Below are positions 49,749 to 59,466 of a stretch of DNA of 64,000 nt, in pieces. Source of the stretch: Haloarcula argentinensis DSM 12282 (lineage in GTDB: Archaea; Halobacteriota; Halobacteria; Halobacteriales; Haloarculaceae); assembly GCA_000336895.1 (NCBI GenBank), contig AOLX01000022.1:124001-188000 (forward strand), given 5' to 3'. Below the pieces are notes generated by a model, which saw only the letters and a list, made by a program, of their open reading frames with translations, was not told the DNA's origin and did not search any database. Both the position numbers and the translations under genes were made by a program. Each line of letters starts with the position of its first letter. Position 1 is the first letter of the stretch.

Positions 49749-51305
49749 ATGGAACAGGCCGTCCACCTCGATGGTATTACAAAGCGGTTTCCGGGGGTAG
49801 TCGCGAATGACGACGTCGATCTGGCGGTCGAGAAGGGGACGGTTCACGCACTGCTCGGCGAGAACGGTGCGGGCAAAACCACCCTGATGAACGTCCTCTA
49901 CGGGCTCTACCAGCCCACCGAGGGGACGGTCAACGTGCACGGCGAGACACAGCAGTTCGACTCGCCGCGCGACGCCATCGACGAGGGTGTCGGTATGATC
50001 CACCAGCACTTCATGCTGGTCGATCCGATGACCGTCACCGAAAACATCACGCTTGGGAACGAGCCCCGCAAGTGGCTTGGACTCACAGTCGACAGCGAAC
50101 AGTCCCGCAAACAGGTCCGTGAACTGTCCGAGCGGTACGGGTTCGACGTGGACCCCGACGCCCGCATCGAAGACGTCGGTGTCGGCGTCCAGCAGCGAGT
50201 CGAGATCCTCAAAGCGCTCTACCGCGGCGCGGATGTCCTGATTCTGGACGAACCGACAGCAGTGCTCACGCCACAGGAAGTCGAGGACCTCTTTCGCGTC
50301 CTCGAAGAGCTGACCGACCAGGGCAAGACGATTATCTTCATCACGCACAAGCTCGGCGAGGCGATGGAAGCTGCCGACGAAATCACGGTCCTGCGCGAGG
50401 GGAAAAACGTCGGGACGGTGCCAGCCGACGACATCACTCGGGAAGAACTGGCCGAGATGATGGTCGGTCGGGAGGTACTACTGGACCTCGACCGGGACCC
50501 AGCCGAGCCGGGCCGATCTATCCTCGACGTCGAGGATCTCGTCGTGGAGGACGACCGGGGCGTCCGTGCGGTCGACGGGATTTCGCTCGAGGTCCGGGCC
50601 GGCGAGGTACTCGGCATCGCTGGCGTCGATGGGAACGGACAGTCGGAACTGGTCGAGGCAATCACCGGGCTCCAGATGCCTGACGAGGGAACGATCACGT
50701 ACGACGATGTCGACCGGACCACCGACAGCCGCCGGGAACGCATCGAGGCCGGGCTGGCCTACATCCCGGAAGACCGACAGGAGCGGGGACTGGTGATGGA
50801 CTTCGACCTCGTCGAGAACGGCCTGCTGGGGAGCCAGCACGCGGCCGACTACACCTCGAAGGGGCGTATCGACTGGAACCACACGCGCGACCACGCGGAA
50901 GAGATAATCGAAGAGTACGACGTTCGGCCGCCGGATGCCGACGCCCACGCCAAGTCCCTCTCCGGGGGGAACCAGCAGAAGTTCGTCGTCGGCCGGGAGT
51001 TCGCCCGGGACCCGCGTCTCGTCGTCGCCTCCCACCCCACCCGCGGCGTGGACGTCGGGTCGATGGAGTTCATCCACGATCAGATCAACGCGCTCCGCGA
51101 AGCGGGCCGGGCCGTGTTGCTCATCTCCTCGAACCTCGACGAGGTCCAGTCGCTCTCGGACCGTCTCGCTGTCGTCTACGAGGGCGAGATCGTCGACATC
51201 GTCGACCCCGAGCGCGTGACCGAGGAACAGCTCGGACTGCTGATGGCCGGGCAGCAACCTGACGCCGTCCCGACCATTGCGGCGGACGGGGAGGGCCACC
51301 AATGA
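49749..51305 (+). CDS. Nucleoside/sugar ABC transporter ATP-binding protein (two ABC domains)
   Basis: The 518 residues have two ABC cassettes. The first has Walker A GENGAGKTTL, Q-loop QHFMLVDPMTV and Walker B VLILDEPTAVLTP. The second is degenerate at Walker A (GIAGVDGNGQSELVEAI), with signature LSGGNQQKFVVGRE and VVASHPTRGVDVGS as Walker B variant, typical of the YufO/RbsA type. It works with the BMP lipoprotein and the two permeases. The ATG at 49749 is preceded by a possible TATA (AGTTAAAAC about 26 bases upstream), so it may have its own promoter. Its stop overlaps permease 1 (ATGA). Confidence 0.93.
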   Translation: MEQAVHLDGITKRFPGVVANDDVDLAVEKGTVHALLGENGAGKTTLMNVLYGLYQPTEGTVNVHGETQQFDSPRDAIDEGVGMIHQHFMLVDPMTVTENITLGNEPRKWLGLTVDSEQSRKQVRELSERYGFDVDPDARIEDVGVGVQQRVEILKALYRGADVLILDEPTAVLTPQEVEDLFRVLEELTDQGKTIIFITHKLGEAMEAADEITVLREGKNVGTVPADDITREELAEMMVGREVLLDLDRDPAEPGRSILDVEDLVVEDDRGVRAVDGISLEVRAGEVLGIAGVDGNGQSELVEAITGLQMPDEGTITYDDVDRTTDSRRERIEAGLAYIPEDRQERGLVMDFDLVENGLLGSQHAADYTSKGRIDWNHTRDHAEEIIEEYDVRPPDADAHAKSLSGGNQQKFVVGREFARDPRLVVASHPTRGVDVGSMEFIHDQINALREAGRAVLLISSNLDEVQSLSDRLAVVYEGEIVDIVDPERVTEEQLGLLMAGQQPDAVPTIAADGEGHQ

Positions 51306-52582
51306 GCGATAGCGACCCGTCGCGGAACGGCGACGATCCGCCGGCACCGGACTCGGACGACCGGTGGTCACAGTATCGACAGCGACTCATCAGACTGGGT
51401 CAGACCTCGGTCGGCGAGCGGATTCTCATCGCCGTCTCGGCGCTGTTGCTCTCTATCGTCGTCGGAACGGTCATCGTCACCGCCGCGGGACTGATGGCGA
51501 CGTGTCGGTCACCGGTACTCACTTTCGGTTCCACAACGCTGTGTTACGACCCGTTCTACGTGTTTAACCGGCTGTTCCTCGGCGCGCTGGGCGATCCATT
51601 CGCCGGCGGCTGGTCGCCGCTGAACGCGCAGTTCGCGGCGACGCTACGCGAGACGACGATACTGGTGTTTACCGGGCTTTCGGTAGCCTTAGCGTTCCGT
51701 GCTGGCATCTTCAACATTGGGACACAGGGCCAGCTCATCATCGGTGCGCTGGCGGCCGCATTGACGGTGCTATGGGCCGGCTCGCTAGTCTCTGGGACGA
51801 TCGCACTCGTCCTGTTTATTCCGCTCGGGCTGCTCGCTGGCGCGATCGGCGGCGGCCTCTACGGTGCGATACCCGGTGCGTTGAAAGCCTACGCCGACGC
51901 GAATGAGGTCATTACAACTATCATGCTCAACTTTGTCGCTGTTCGGGTAACGCTGTATCTCGTCCGAAACCACTTCGCTGACCCGACGAGCCAGGCGACA
52001 CAGACCCGAACACTGCCCGTTGAGGGGCAGTTCCCCTCGATACTGTTCGACCCGCGGACGGACTTCTCCCTGCTCGCACTCCTGATTGCGCTCGTGTTCG
52101 TCGGCGGCGTCTACTACTTGCTCGAACACACGGCCTTCGGCTACGACCTGCGGACCGCCGGTATCCAGCCCGCGGCCGCGGAGTACGGCGGTGTCGACTC
52201 AGCCCGGACCATCCTGAAGTCGCTGACGCTGTCGGGCGCGCTCGGCGGTATCGGCGGGGCCGTGTTCGTGATGATGACGCTCGGGAAGTTCCAGACTGGC
52301 ATTCCGAGCTACGGCTTCGACGGGATCACCGTCTCCATCCTCGCCGGCAACAACCCGATCGGGGCTGTCTTCGCCGCGCTGCTCTTTGGCGTCCTCAAGT
52401 CCGGCTCGAACGTGGTGGCGTTCGCGACCAACGTGCCGCCACAGCTGGTCGGCGTCCTCCGTGGCCTGATCATTCTGTTCGTCGCGATGCCGGAGTTCTT
52501 CCGTATCATCGGCCGGCGGCTCGCAGCACGCGAGCCGGACAGTCCGGCCGCCGCGACCGCGGGAGGTGGTGCTGATGACTAA
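51302..52582 (+). CDS. ABC transporter permease 1 (YufP-like)
   Basis: The 426 residues comprise an acidic N-terminal 35, then about ten membrane segments. The family motif is in the middle (FRAGIFNIGTQGQLIIGALAAA, then AIPGALKAYADANEVITTIMLNFVAVR) and the C-terminal SYGFDGITVSILAGNNPIGAVFAALLFG. It is a pore subunit paired with the next gene. Start and stop overlap neighbours. Confidence 0.9.
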   Translation: MSDSDPSRNGDDPPAPDSDDRWSQYRQRLIRLGQTSVGERILIAVSALLLSIVVGTVIVTAAGLMATCRSPVLTFGSTTLCYDPFYVFNRLFLGALGDPFAGGWSPLNAQFAATLRETTILVFTGLSVALAFRAGIFNIGTQGQLIIGALAAALTVLWAGSLVSGTIALVLFIPLGLLAGAIGGGLYGAIPGALKAYADANEVITTIMLNFVAVRVTLYLVRNHFADPTSQATQTRTLPVEGQFPSILFDPRTDFSLLALLIALVFVGGVYYLLEHTAFGYDLRTAGIQPAAAEYGGVDSARTILKSLTLSGALGGIGGAVFVMMTLGKFQTGIPSYGFDGITVSILAGNNPIGAVFAALLFGVLKSGSNVVAFATNVPPQLVGVLRGLIILFVAMPEFFRIIGRRLAAREPDSPAAATAGGGADD

Positions 52583-53639
52583 CGACAGCGCTATGGATCG
52601 ACTCTTATCGGCGTCAGGCCGGCTGTTCATCGCCGCCGCGGCGTTTCTCACACTGGCCGTCCTTGCCGGATTCGGACTTCTCGCACCGGCATCGACCCCC
52701 GGACAGATATTCTGGGTGCTGGCCTCGAAATCGACGCTGTCCTCGACGCTGCGGCTCTCGGTCCCGATCGTGCTGGCCGCGCTGGGTGGCATCTTTGCCG
52801 AAAAAAGCGGCATCATCAACATCGGACTCGAGGGCCTGCTCATCATCTCGGCCTTCGCAGCTATCTTCGGAGCCGACGCCACCGGTTCGCTGTGGCTCGG
52901 GTTCCTCATCGGCATCGTCGCGTCGACGCTGCTCGCTGCCGTGTTCGCCGTCGTCTGTATCGAGTTCCGCGCCGACCAGATCATCGCCGGTCTGGCCGTC
53001 TGGCTCATCGCGCTCGGCCTCGCGCCGTTCGCCTCACAGGTGTTCTACGGCGGGCCAAACACCAGTAACGTCGGCACCTTCGATACGATAACAGTCCCGG
53101 CGCTGGCCGACATCCCGTTCTTCGGCGCGCTGTTCGACGCCTCGCCCGCGGTGTACATCATGTTCCTCGCCGTGGCGGCGTCGTGGTACGTGCTGAACCG
53201 CACCACCTTCGGCCGCTGGGTCCGGGCCGCCGGCGAGAACCCGAAGGCGCTGGACACCGCCGGCGTTGACGTGTCCCGCGTCCGCTACGCCGCCGTGCTC
53301 CTCTCCGGCGTCCTCTCGGGGATGGGCGGGGCCGCGCTGGCGATCAACATCGGCCAGTTCACCGGCAACGGGCCGACGATGGTCAACGGAAAGGGGTTCA
53401 TCGCCATCGTCGCCTACCTGTTCGGCAACTACAACCCGGTCGGCGCGTTGCTGTCGACCACGCTGTTTGCCGGCCTTGATGCCGTCCAGCTGCGTCTCCA
53501 GACGGCCGATGTCATCGCCGTCCCCGATTCGCTGGTCCAGACGATTCCGTTCGTCGCCGTCATCGTCGTGCTCGCGCTGGTGGGCAAGACCCGACTGCCC
53601 GAAGCCGCCGGCGAGCACTACGAGTCCGGCGAGGAATGA
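52575..53639 (+). CDS. ABC transporter permease 2 (YufQ-like)
   Basis: The 354 residues have about eight to nine membrane segments and the paired-permease motif GGIFAEKSGIINIGLEGLLIISAFAAI, then EFRADQIIAGLAVWLIALGL, WVRAAGENPKALDTAGVDVSRVRY and KGFIAIVAYLFGNYNPVGALL. It is the second pore subunit of the BMP importer. The ATG at 52575 overlaps the permease 1 end; a GTG at 52566 is possible. Last gene of the operon. Confidence 0.9.
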   Translation: MTNDSAMDRLLSASGRLFIAAAAFLTLAVLAGFGLLAPASTPGQIFWVLASKSTLSSTLRLSVPIVLAALGGIFAEKSGIINIGLEGLLIISAFAAIFGADATGSLWLGFLIGIVASTLLAAVFAVVCIEFRADQIIAGLAVWLIALGLAPFASQVFYGGPNTSNVGTFDTITVPALADIPFFGALFDASPAVYIMFLAVAASWYVLNRTTFGRWVRAAGENPKALDTAGVDVSRVRYAAVLLSGVLSGMGGAALAINIGQFTGNGPTMVNGKGFIAIVAYLFGNYNPVGALLSTTLFAGLDAVQLRLQTADVIAVPDSLVQTIPFVAVIVVLALVGKTRLPEAAGEHYESGEE

Positions 53640-53775
53640 ACTAGGAACAACTTTCTCTGGACTTGTTTCTGCCCGCAGCACTTGATCGAATGCGAACAGG
53701 AGCAGTCCAATCGGGACCAGCCGACCTCCCTAGCCGAACACTCATGTGCGCGGCAAGCACAGGACGAGGTAGCAA

Positions 53776-56454
53776 ATGTCGCGCCGATATGACCACGCCC
53801 GGGTTCAAGAGTACTGGCAGCAGGCCTGGGAGCGAGACGGAGTCTTCGAATGCCCCACTGACGCCGACGATCCGACGTACGTGCTGGGGATGTTCCCCTA
53901 TACCTCCGGCTCGTTGCACATGGGACACATCCGGAACTACGCCATCACTGATGCGTATGCCCGATATCGGCGGATGGCTGGCGACGATGTGCTCCACCCG
54001 ATGGGCTGGGACGCCTTCGGCCTGCCGGCGGAGAACGCGGCCTACGAGCGGGACACGGACCCCGAGTCTTGGACCCGGACGTGTATCGACCAGATGAAAG
54101 ACGACCTCCGGGAGATGGGCTTTGGGTACGACTGGTCCCGGGAAATCACCACCTGTGACCCCGAATACTATCAGTGGAACCAGTGGCTGTTCACCCAGTT
54201 CTACGACGAGGGACTGGTCGACTACGGCGCGGCGACGGTGAACTGGTGTCCTGACTGTGAGACAGTGCTTGCTGACGCACAGGTCGAAACGCCGCCGGAG
54301 GCCGACGAAGCCGAGACGACCGCCAACACCGGCCATAGCCATACCCACGGCGGCGGCGTCTGCTGGCGCTGTGGAACAGCTGTCGAGCAGCGCGACCTCG
54401 ACCAGTGGTTTTTGGCCATCACCGACTACGCCGAGGAGCTGTATCACGGGCTGGACGACCTGGAGGAGTGGCCCGACGGCGTTCGGGACAGCCAGCGAAA
54501 CTGGATCGGTCGACAAGAGGGCGCTCGCGTCTCGTTTACGATCGGCTACGACGACCACGACGTCGTCGAGGCGTTCACGACGCGACTCGACACGGTGTAC
54601 GGTGCGACGTATCTGGCGCTGTCGCCGGGCCACGACCTCGCGCGAACACTGGCCGACGAGGACGATGATATCGCCGAGTACGTGGAGTCAGTGGCGAATA
54701 CTGACGATGCCGGGATGAGCGGAATCGAGACGGACCTCACCGCGACCCACCCGTACACCGGCGAGGAACTGCCGGTGTACGTTGCCGCGTACGTTCTGGA
54801 CGACGTGGGCACGGGCGCGGTGATGGGCGTGCCGGCCCACAACGAACAGGACCACGCCTTCGCCGACGAACACGACCTGCCCGTCGAGCAGGCTGTCGAA
54901 CCGGTCGACGGCAGCGGAACGGACCTGCCACACGCACCCTACACCGGCGACGGGATGCTCACGGACAGCGGCGAGTACGACGGCCTCGCCAGTTCCGCCG
55001 CCCGCGAGCGCCTGCGCGAGCACGAGGCCGCCGAATCCGCGGTGACCTACCGCCTGCGGGACTGGCTCATCTCGCGGCAGCGCTACTGGGGGACGCCGAT
55101 CCCCATTGTCCACTGCGACGACTGCGGTCACGTCCCGGTTCCCGAGGAAGAGCTCCCGGTGGAACTGCCCGACTACGTCCAGACGACCGGCAATCCCCTC
55201 GATGCGGCCGACGAGTGGAAGCAGACAACCTGTCCTGACTGTGGGGCCGACGCCGTCCGCGAAACGGACACGATGGACACCTTCGTGGATTCCTCGTGGT
55301 ACTTCCTGCGCTACCTGTCGCCGCACTTCGAATCAGCGCCCTTCGATCAGGCGACCGCCGACGAGTGGCTCCCGGTGGACGTGTACGTCGGCGGCGAGGA
55401 ACACGCCGTCCTCCACCTCCTTTATATACGCTTCTTCACCCGTGCCTTGTCGGACATCGGTCTGCTGGACCGGGAAGAACCGGTCGAGCGGCTCATCAAT
55501 CAGGGGACGGTGCTTCACAGCGGCGAGAAGATGTCCAAATCGAAAGGCAACGATATCGCGCCCCACGAGTACGGGGCCGAGACGACGCGGCTGTTCGTCC
55601 TCTCGGCGGCCCACCCCTCGCAGGACTTCGAGTGGACCGTGAAGGATGTCTCGACAGCCTACGACTTCCAGCAGACGCTGTATCGCCTTGTCACGGAATA
55701 CACCGACCGAACGGAGACACGGACCGAGAGCACCGATCACGACGCGTACTTGGAGCGGGAAATCGACCGGACAATCGCGGCTGTCACCGAGGAGTACGAC
55801 CGCTTTCGCTTCCATCGCGTCATCGGCGAGATACAGCGCTTCGCCCGGCTACTGGGGCGTTATGCGGGCTACGACCAACCCTACCAGTTCGCCTACGGCC
55901 GGGGTCTGCGGGTGCTCGCCGGCTTAGTCGCACCTATCGCGCCGTTCCTCGCCGAGGAGATGTGGCAACTGCTCGACGAGGATGGCCTCGTCGCCGAGAG
56001 CCGGTGGCCGGAGCCGCTCCGGGACGTGGATGACTATCGCATTGAGCGGCAGGTCGTCCGGCGGACGCTCGACGACGTGCGCGAGATCACGGAGGTCGTC
56101 GACATCGACGAACCGAACGAGATCGAACTCGTCGTCGCCGCCGACTGGAAGTACCGGGCCTACGAGATCGCCCGCGAGTCGGACCCTGACGACGCCATCG
56201 TCGGCGAGATCATGGCTGACGAAGAAATCAAGCAGCACGGTGATACAGCCGCCGAGTTCGCCGACCGACTGGCCGACCGCGGGGCAGGACTCGAACCGAT
56301 TATCGCCGGCGAGCGCGAACTCGACACACTCCAGCAGGCCGCGTGGCTGTTCGAAGACGAGTTCGGCTGTGACGTCGTCGTCCGGCGGGCCGCACCCGAC
56401 GACGACCTCGCGGCCAAAGCCCGACCGAACAAGCCCGCGATTCACATCTCCTGA
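53776..56454 (+). CDS. leuS: Leucyl-tRNA synthetase (bacterial-type layout)
   Basis: It charges tRNA-Leu. The 892 residues include HMGHIRNY (HIGH motif) and GWDAFGLPAENAA, a zinc-like CPDCETVLADAQV and CWRCG, the editing CP1 domain with TRLDTVYGATYLALSPGH (threonine-rich loop) and DDVGTGAVMGVPAHNEQD (the editing Asp motif), RQRYWGTPIPIVHCDDCG, TMDTFVDSSWYFLRY, KMSKSKGN (KMSKS) and a C-terminal anticodon domain. The bacterial motif set (RQRYWGTPIP before KMSKS) rather than the archaeal-eukaryal one is notable and typical of haloarchaea. The ATG at 53776 is preceded by a 136-base gap. Confidence 0.94.
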   Translation: MSRRYDHARVQEYWQQAWERDGVFECPTDADDPTYVLGMFPYTSGSLHMGHIRNYAITDAYARYRRMAGDDVLHPMGWDAFGLPAENAAYERDTDPESWTRTCIDQMKDDLREMGFGYDWSREITTCDPEYYQWNQWLFTQFYDEGLVDYGAATVNWCPDCETVLADAQVETPPEADEAETTANTGHSHTHGGGVCWRCGTAVEQRDLDQWFLAITDYAEELYHGLDDLEEWPDGVRDSQRNWIGRQEGARVSFTIGYDDHDVVEAFTTRLDTVYGATYLALSPGHDLARTLADEDDDIAEYVESVANTDDAGMSGIETDLTATHPYTGEELPVYVAAYVLDDVGTGAVMGVPAHNEQDHAFADEHDLPVEQAVEPVDGSGTDLPHAPYTGDGMLTDSGEYDGLASSAARERLREHEAAESAVTYRLRDWLISRQRYWGTPIPIVHCDDCGHVPVPEEELPVELPDYVQTTGNPLDAADEWKQTTCPDCGADAVRETDTMDTFVDSSWYFLRYLSPHFESAPFDQATADEWLPVDVYVGGEEHAVLHLLYIRFFTRALSDIGLLDREEPVERLINQGTVLHSGEKMSKSKGNDIAPHEYGAETTRLFVLSAAHPSQDFEWTVKDVSTAYDFQQTLYRLVTEYTDRTETRTESTDHDAYLEREIDRTIAAVTEEYDRFRFHRVIGEIQRFARLLGRYAGYDQPYQFAYGRGLRVLAGLVAPIAPFLAEEMWQLLDEDGLVAESRWPEPLRDVDDYRIERQVVRRTLDDVREITEVVDIDEPNEIELVVAADWKYRAYEIARESDPDDAIVGEIMADEEIKQHGDTAAEFADRLADRGAGLEPIIAGERELDTLQQAAWLFEDEFGCDVVVRRAAPDDDLAAKARPNKPAIHIS

Positions 56455-56904
56455 CTACTCGGTCGCGGCTGCTGTCCCCTCTCGGGCAGCCTCGTGGGCA
56501 TCGGTCACCGCACCGACCAGTTTCTCCCGCTGTTCGTGGTGTATCAGGTGTGAGCGACAGTCACAGTCCGAGCAGCCGAAGGCGTCGATACCCTCGAACC
56601 CCGCCGCTGTCGGCCCGTCGATCCGCTTGGCGACAGCGCATTCGATGTCAGCCTCAGTCGTGACAACCCGGTCGACGGTCGTCGCTGCGTCGCCGAGCAG
56701 GTAGTCGATGTGCCAGTGCCGGGTGTCGTTATCGCCGGCGGCGACCGCGCGGTGGCGGTCGATACGGCCGAAGCCGCCGCTACCCAGCGCGCTCCCGGTG
56801 TAGGCGTACCAGCCTGCCGGGAACGTGATTTCACCAAGCGCGCCGACCGTAATCGGTCCGCTGGTGTCCCGTTCAAGTACCAGCGTATAGGTTCCGCCGG
56901 GCAT
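56455..56904 (-). CDS. GIY-YIG-like DUF123 protein
   Basis: The 149 residues include GTYTLVLERDTSGPITVGALGEITFPAGWYAYTGSALGSGGFGRIDRH, a GIY-YIG-type core in the DUF123 form, HWHIDYLLG and GCSDCDCRSHL, whose Cys/His cluster recurs in this family. DUF123 proteins are predicted nucleases of endonuclease III-linked groups. The start at 56904 gives the family N terminus; the long upstream open frame to 57918 crosses other genes and is rejected. It abuts leuS tail to tail. Confidence 0.8.
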   Translation of the reverse strand: MPGGTYTLVLERDTSGPITVGALGEITFPAGWYAYTGSALGSGGFGRIDRHRAVAAGDNDTRHWHIDYLLGDAATTVDRVVTTEADIECAVAKRIDGPTAAGFEGIDAFGCSDCDCRSHLIHHEQREKLVGAVTDAHEAAREGTAAATE

Positions 56905-56912
56905 ACGCCCAT

Positions 56913-57203
56913 TCAGGTCCCGATGTCCGGGTCGGCGGCAAGTTCGCCGAACCCGTCTATACGGAACGCTCGGGAGTCGGTGCAGTCCTCGTTCTCGGCG
57001 GCGAGTTCGCCGACGAGCCAGTTGAACCGGCGCTGAAATCCGTCGTAGGGCGCGGCCGCGAGCAGGTCGGTGATGCGGTCGCTTGTCAGGTCCTCGTCGT
57101 ACTCCTCGGAAAAGTCGGCGATGTTCTCGGCGGCTGCCTGTGCGATTTCGTCGTCGGTCTCGTCGGCGAACGCCGCGGTGAGGGCGTTGGTCAGTTCGGA
57201 CAT
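56913..57203 (-). CDS. 96-residue acidic protein, unknown function
   Basis: MSELTNALTAAFADETDDEIAQAAAENIADFSEEYDEDLTSDRITDLLAAA is followed by PYDGFQRRFNWLVGELAAENEDCTDSRAFRIDGFGELAADPDIGT. It is all-helical in the first half, with no metal or membrane motif. It lies 9 bases upstream of the DUF123 gene and is likely in the same transcript. Not recognised. Confidence 0.65.
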   Translation of the reverse strand: MSELTNALTAAFADETDDEIAQAAAENIADFSEEYDEDLTSDRITDLLAAAPYDGFQRRFNWLVGELAAENEDCTDSRAFRIDGFGELAADPDIGT

Positions 57204-57295
57204 ATGCGACGCAACGCCACGCTGCCACGTATGCGTTCTGCAACGGTTCGGGGTGTCCGAGCGTTTCTTGTATCGAGGGCGACAATATCGGCACG

Positions 57296-57928
57296 ATGAA
57301 GCCGTTGCGACAAAGCCCGACCGTGGTCACGCTGGCCGTCATCGGTGCTGTGTTCCTCGCACAGCAGGCCGTCGGCGTGGTGACTGCCTCGCGGAGCCTG
57401 TTCGCCCTCTCCCCGCCGCTGTTCAGTCGCCCCTGGACGCTCGTCACCAACGTGTACGCACATGCTGGCCTGCCCCACCTCCTCGCAAACGCCATCGGGC
57501 TGGCGCTCGCTGGCGTCGTCCTCGAGCGCCAGACGTCGCCGCTCCGGTTCCACGCCTTCTTCATCTCGACCGGCGCACTTGCCGGGGTTTCGCAGGTTTC
57601 GATAGCCAGCCTCGTCGGCCCGTTCGTGCCTGGAATGGTCAGCCACGTCTCCGTGCTCGGAGCCAGCGGCGCGGTGTTTTCCCTTTTCGGGTATCTGCTT
57701 GCCGCCAACCGTCTGACCGACACCGTCATCGGCGGGTTCGAACTCGCGCCGCGCGTCCAGCTGGTTCTCGCCGGCGTCGTCGCCGCCGTGATCACGCTTG
57801 CCACCGCGAACCCTGGTGTCGCGCTTATCGCACACTTTACCGGCCTTCTGTTGGGGTTTCTTGCCGGCCGCGTCCACCTGCTGCGGCCGACGGACTCGCC
57901 GCAGACGCCTGAGGCCACGAACTACTGA
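57296..57928 (+). CDS. Rhomboid-family intramembrane protease
   Basis: The 210 residues have six membrane segments. The serine is in HVSVLGASGAVFSLFGYLLA (GxSG) and the histidine in ALIAHFTGLLLGFLAGR, which form the rhomboid catalytic pair. HAGLPHLLANAIGLALAG matches the conserved HxxxN-type segment. It cleaves membrane proteins inside the bilayer; the target is unknown. It is divergent from the acidic 96-residue gene. Confidence 0.9.
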   Translation: MKPLRQSPTVVTLAVIGAVFLAQQAVGVVTASRSLFALSPPLFSRPWTLVTNVYAHAGLPHLLANAIGLALAGVVLERQTSPLRFHAFFISTGALAGVSQVSIASLVGPFVPGMVSHVSVLGASGAVFSLFGYLLAANRLTDTVIGGFELAPRVQLVLAGVVAAVITLATANPGVALIAHFTGLLLGFLAGRVHLLRPTDSPQTPEATNY

Positions 57929-58020
57929 GCGTCGCTCCTTCTCGAAAATAGCTCCGTCGTCTCTCAATGGCACGTAACTGGTAAGTGGTACCAAATGGCT
58001 TGAGCGTGTAAGTAGGGAAG

Positions 58021-59466
58021 ATGGGACGGAGTCGCAGCGTCGAGTCCTTAGCAGTCGCGGCGTTACTGGTACTCGCTGGCTGTGGCGGCTTCGTGGCGAA
58101 CGGGGTGGACAGCAGTGCGGATCAACCGACCGCCACTGGGACGGCGGCGGACACCCCCTCGCCGGACGCAGCGAACGGGACGCTAGAGGTCCACTTCATC
58201 AACGTCGGCCAGTCGGTGGCGACCCTGTTGGTCAGTCCCGACAACGAGACGATGCTCATCGACTCTGGGGACTTCACCGACGACGGCGAGTACGTCCTGC
58301 AGTATCTCGACCGACAGGGCATCGACCGCATCGACCACTTCGTCGTCTCGCACAACGATGCCGACCACATCGGCGGTAACGCGGCCGTCATCAGGCACTA
58401 CGAGTCCGAGGAAAACGGTGTTGGTGTGGTCTACGACCCTGGTATCGCCGCGAGCACGCAGACCTACGAGCGATACCTCGACGCCGTCGAAGTCCACAAC
58501 GTGACGCTGTACGAGACGCGCGAGGGCGACCGGATCAGGTTCTCCGGTGTCGAGACGACCGTACTCGGCCCGCCGGAGCCGTACCTCGAAAACAGGGCCC
58601 GAAACGAGAACAGCATCGTCCTCCGGATTGAGCACGGCGAAACGAGCTTCCTCTTTACCGGCGATGCGGAGGACGATCAGGAGGCATATCTCGTCGATAC
58701 CTACGGCGCGGCGCTCAGGTCCACTGTACTAAAAGCCGGGCACCACGGCAGCGCGTCGAGCACGAGCAGGTCGCTGCTGGACGCCGCCAGCCCCCGGACG
58801 GTCGTGGTATCAAGCGCCTACGACTCACAGTACGGCCACCCGAACAACGAGACCCTTCAGCGGCTCGCGGCGCGCTCGGTTCCGACGTACTGGACCGCCA
58901 CCCACGGGGATACCGTCCTGACCAGCAACGGGACCGCCGTGACTGTCGGCACGCAGCGGGCAGCGCCGACGGACCCGCTGTCACTGCGATCCGGCGACCC
59001 GATCGAGCCGGGTACGACCGAACCGGTTACCCAGCGAGCGACCTACCTGCCCCGCTCGTCCCCACGGACTGATACGCCGGCCGCGACCGACACGCCAGCC
59101 GTGACCGACGGTGGAACGCCCACTGAGAACACGAGTGGCGACCTGATCATCGACCGGGTCCACGCCGATGCGGCGGGCGACGATTGGGACAACCTCAACG
59201 ACGAGTACGTCGTGTTCCGGAACGCGGGCGCGGAGCCGCTGGACATGGGCGGCTGGACGGTCAGCGACGAAGCCGACCACACCTACACCGTCCCCGACGG
59301 ATTCACGCTCGACCCGGACGAGACCGTGACCCTCCACACCGGCAGCGGTACCGACACGGACACCGATCTTTACTGGGGGTCGGAGCGTCCGATATGGAAC
59401 AACGGCGGCGACACTGTGACCGTGATCGATGCCAACAACGAGACCGTACTGGAACGGAGTTACTGA
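58021..59466 (+). CDS. ComEC-like metallo-beta-lactamase lipoprotein with lamin-tail domain
   Basis: The 481 residues begin with a lipoprotein signal (VAALLVLAGCGG, lipobox LAGC). A metallo-beta-lactamase-fold domain follows (about 50-325): VHFINVGQSVATLLV, HNDADHIGG (metal motif), LFTGDAEDDQE and KAGHHGSASSTSRSLL, the same layout as the ComEC extracellular domain. After a Thr/Pro linker comes a C-terminal lamin-tail domain (about 375-481, SGDLIIDRVHADAAGDDWDNLNDEYVVFRNAG). A secreted nuclease or hydrolase is likely. Overlaps the DUF3006 gene (TGATG). Confidence 0.85.
   Translation: MGRSRSVESLAVAALLVLAGCGGFVANGVDSSADQPTATGTAADTPSPDAANGTLEVHFINVGQSVATLLVSPDNETMLIDSGDFTDDGEYVLQYLDRQGIDRIDHFVVSHNDADHIGGNAAVIRHYESEENGVGVVYDPGIAASTQTYERYLDAVEVHNVTLYETREGDRIRFSGVETTVLGPPEPYLENRARNENSIVLRIEHGETSFLFTGDAEDDQEAYLVDTYGAALRSTVLKAGHHGSASSTSRSLLDAASPRTVVVSSAYDSQYGHPNNETLQRLAARSVPTYWTATHGDTVLTSNGTAVTVGTQRAAPTDPLSLRSGDPIEPGTTEPVTQRATYLPRSSPRTDTPAATDTPAVTDGGTPTENTSGDLIIDRVHADAAGDDWDNLNDEYVVFRNAGAEPLDMGGWTVSDEADHTYTVPDGFTLDPDETVTLHTGSGTDTDTDLYWGSERPIWNNGGDTVTVIDANNETVLERSY

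Noticed and set aside
56455..57918. Minus-strand frame of 487 codons ending with the DUF123 protein
   Set aside because: The upstream part runs across the rhomboid gene and the 96-residue gene; only the last 149 codons look like a protein.
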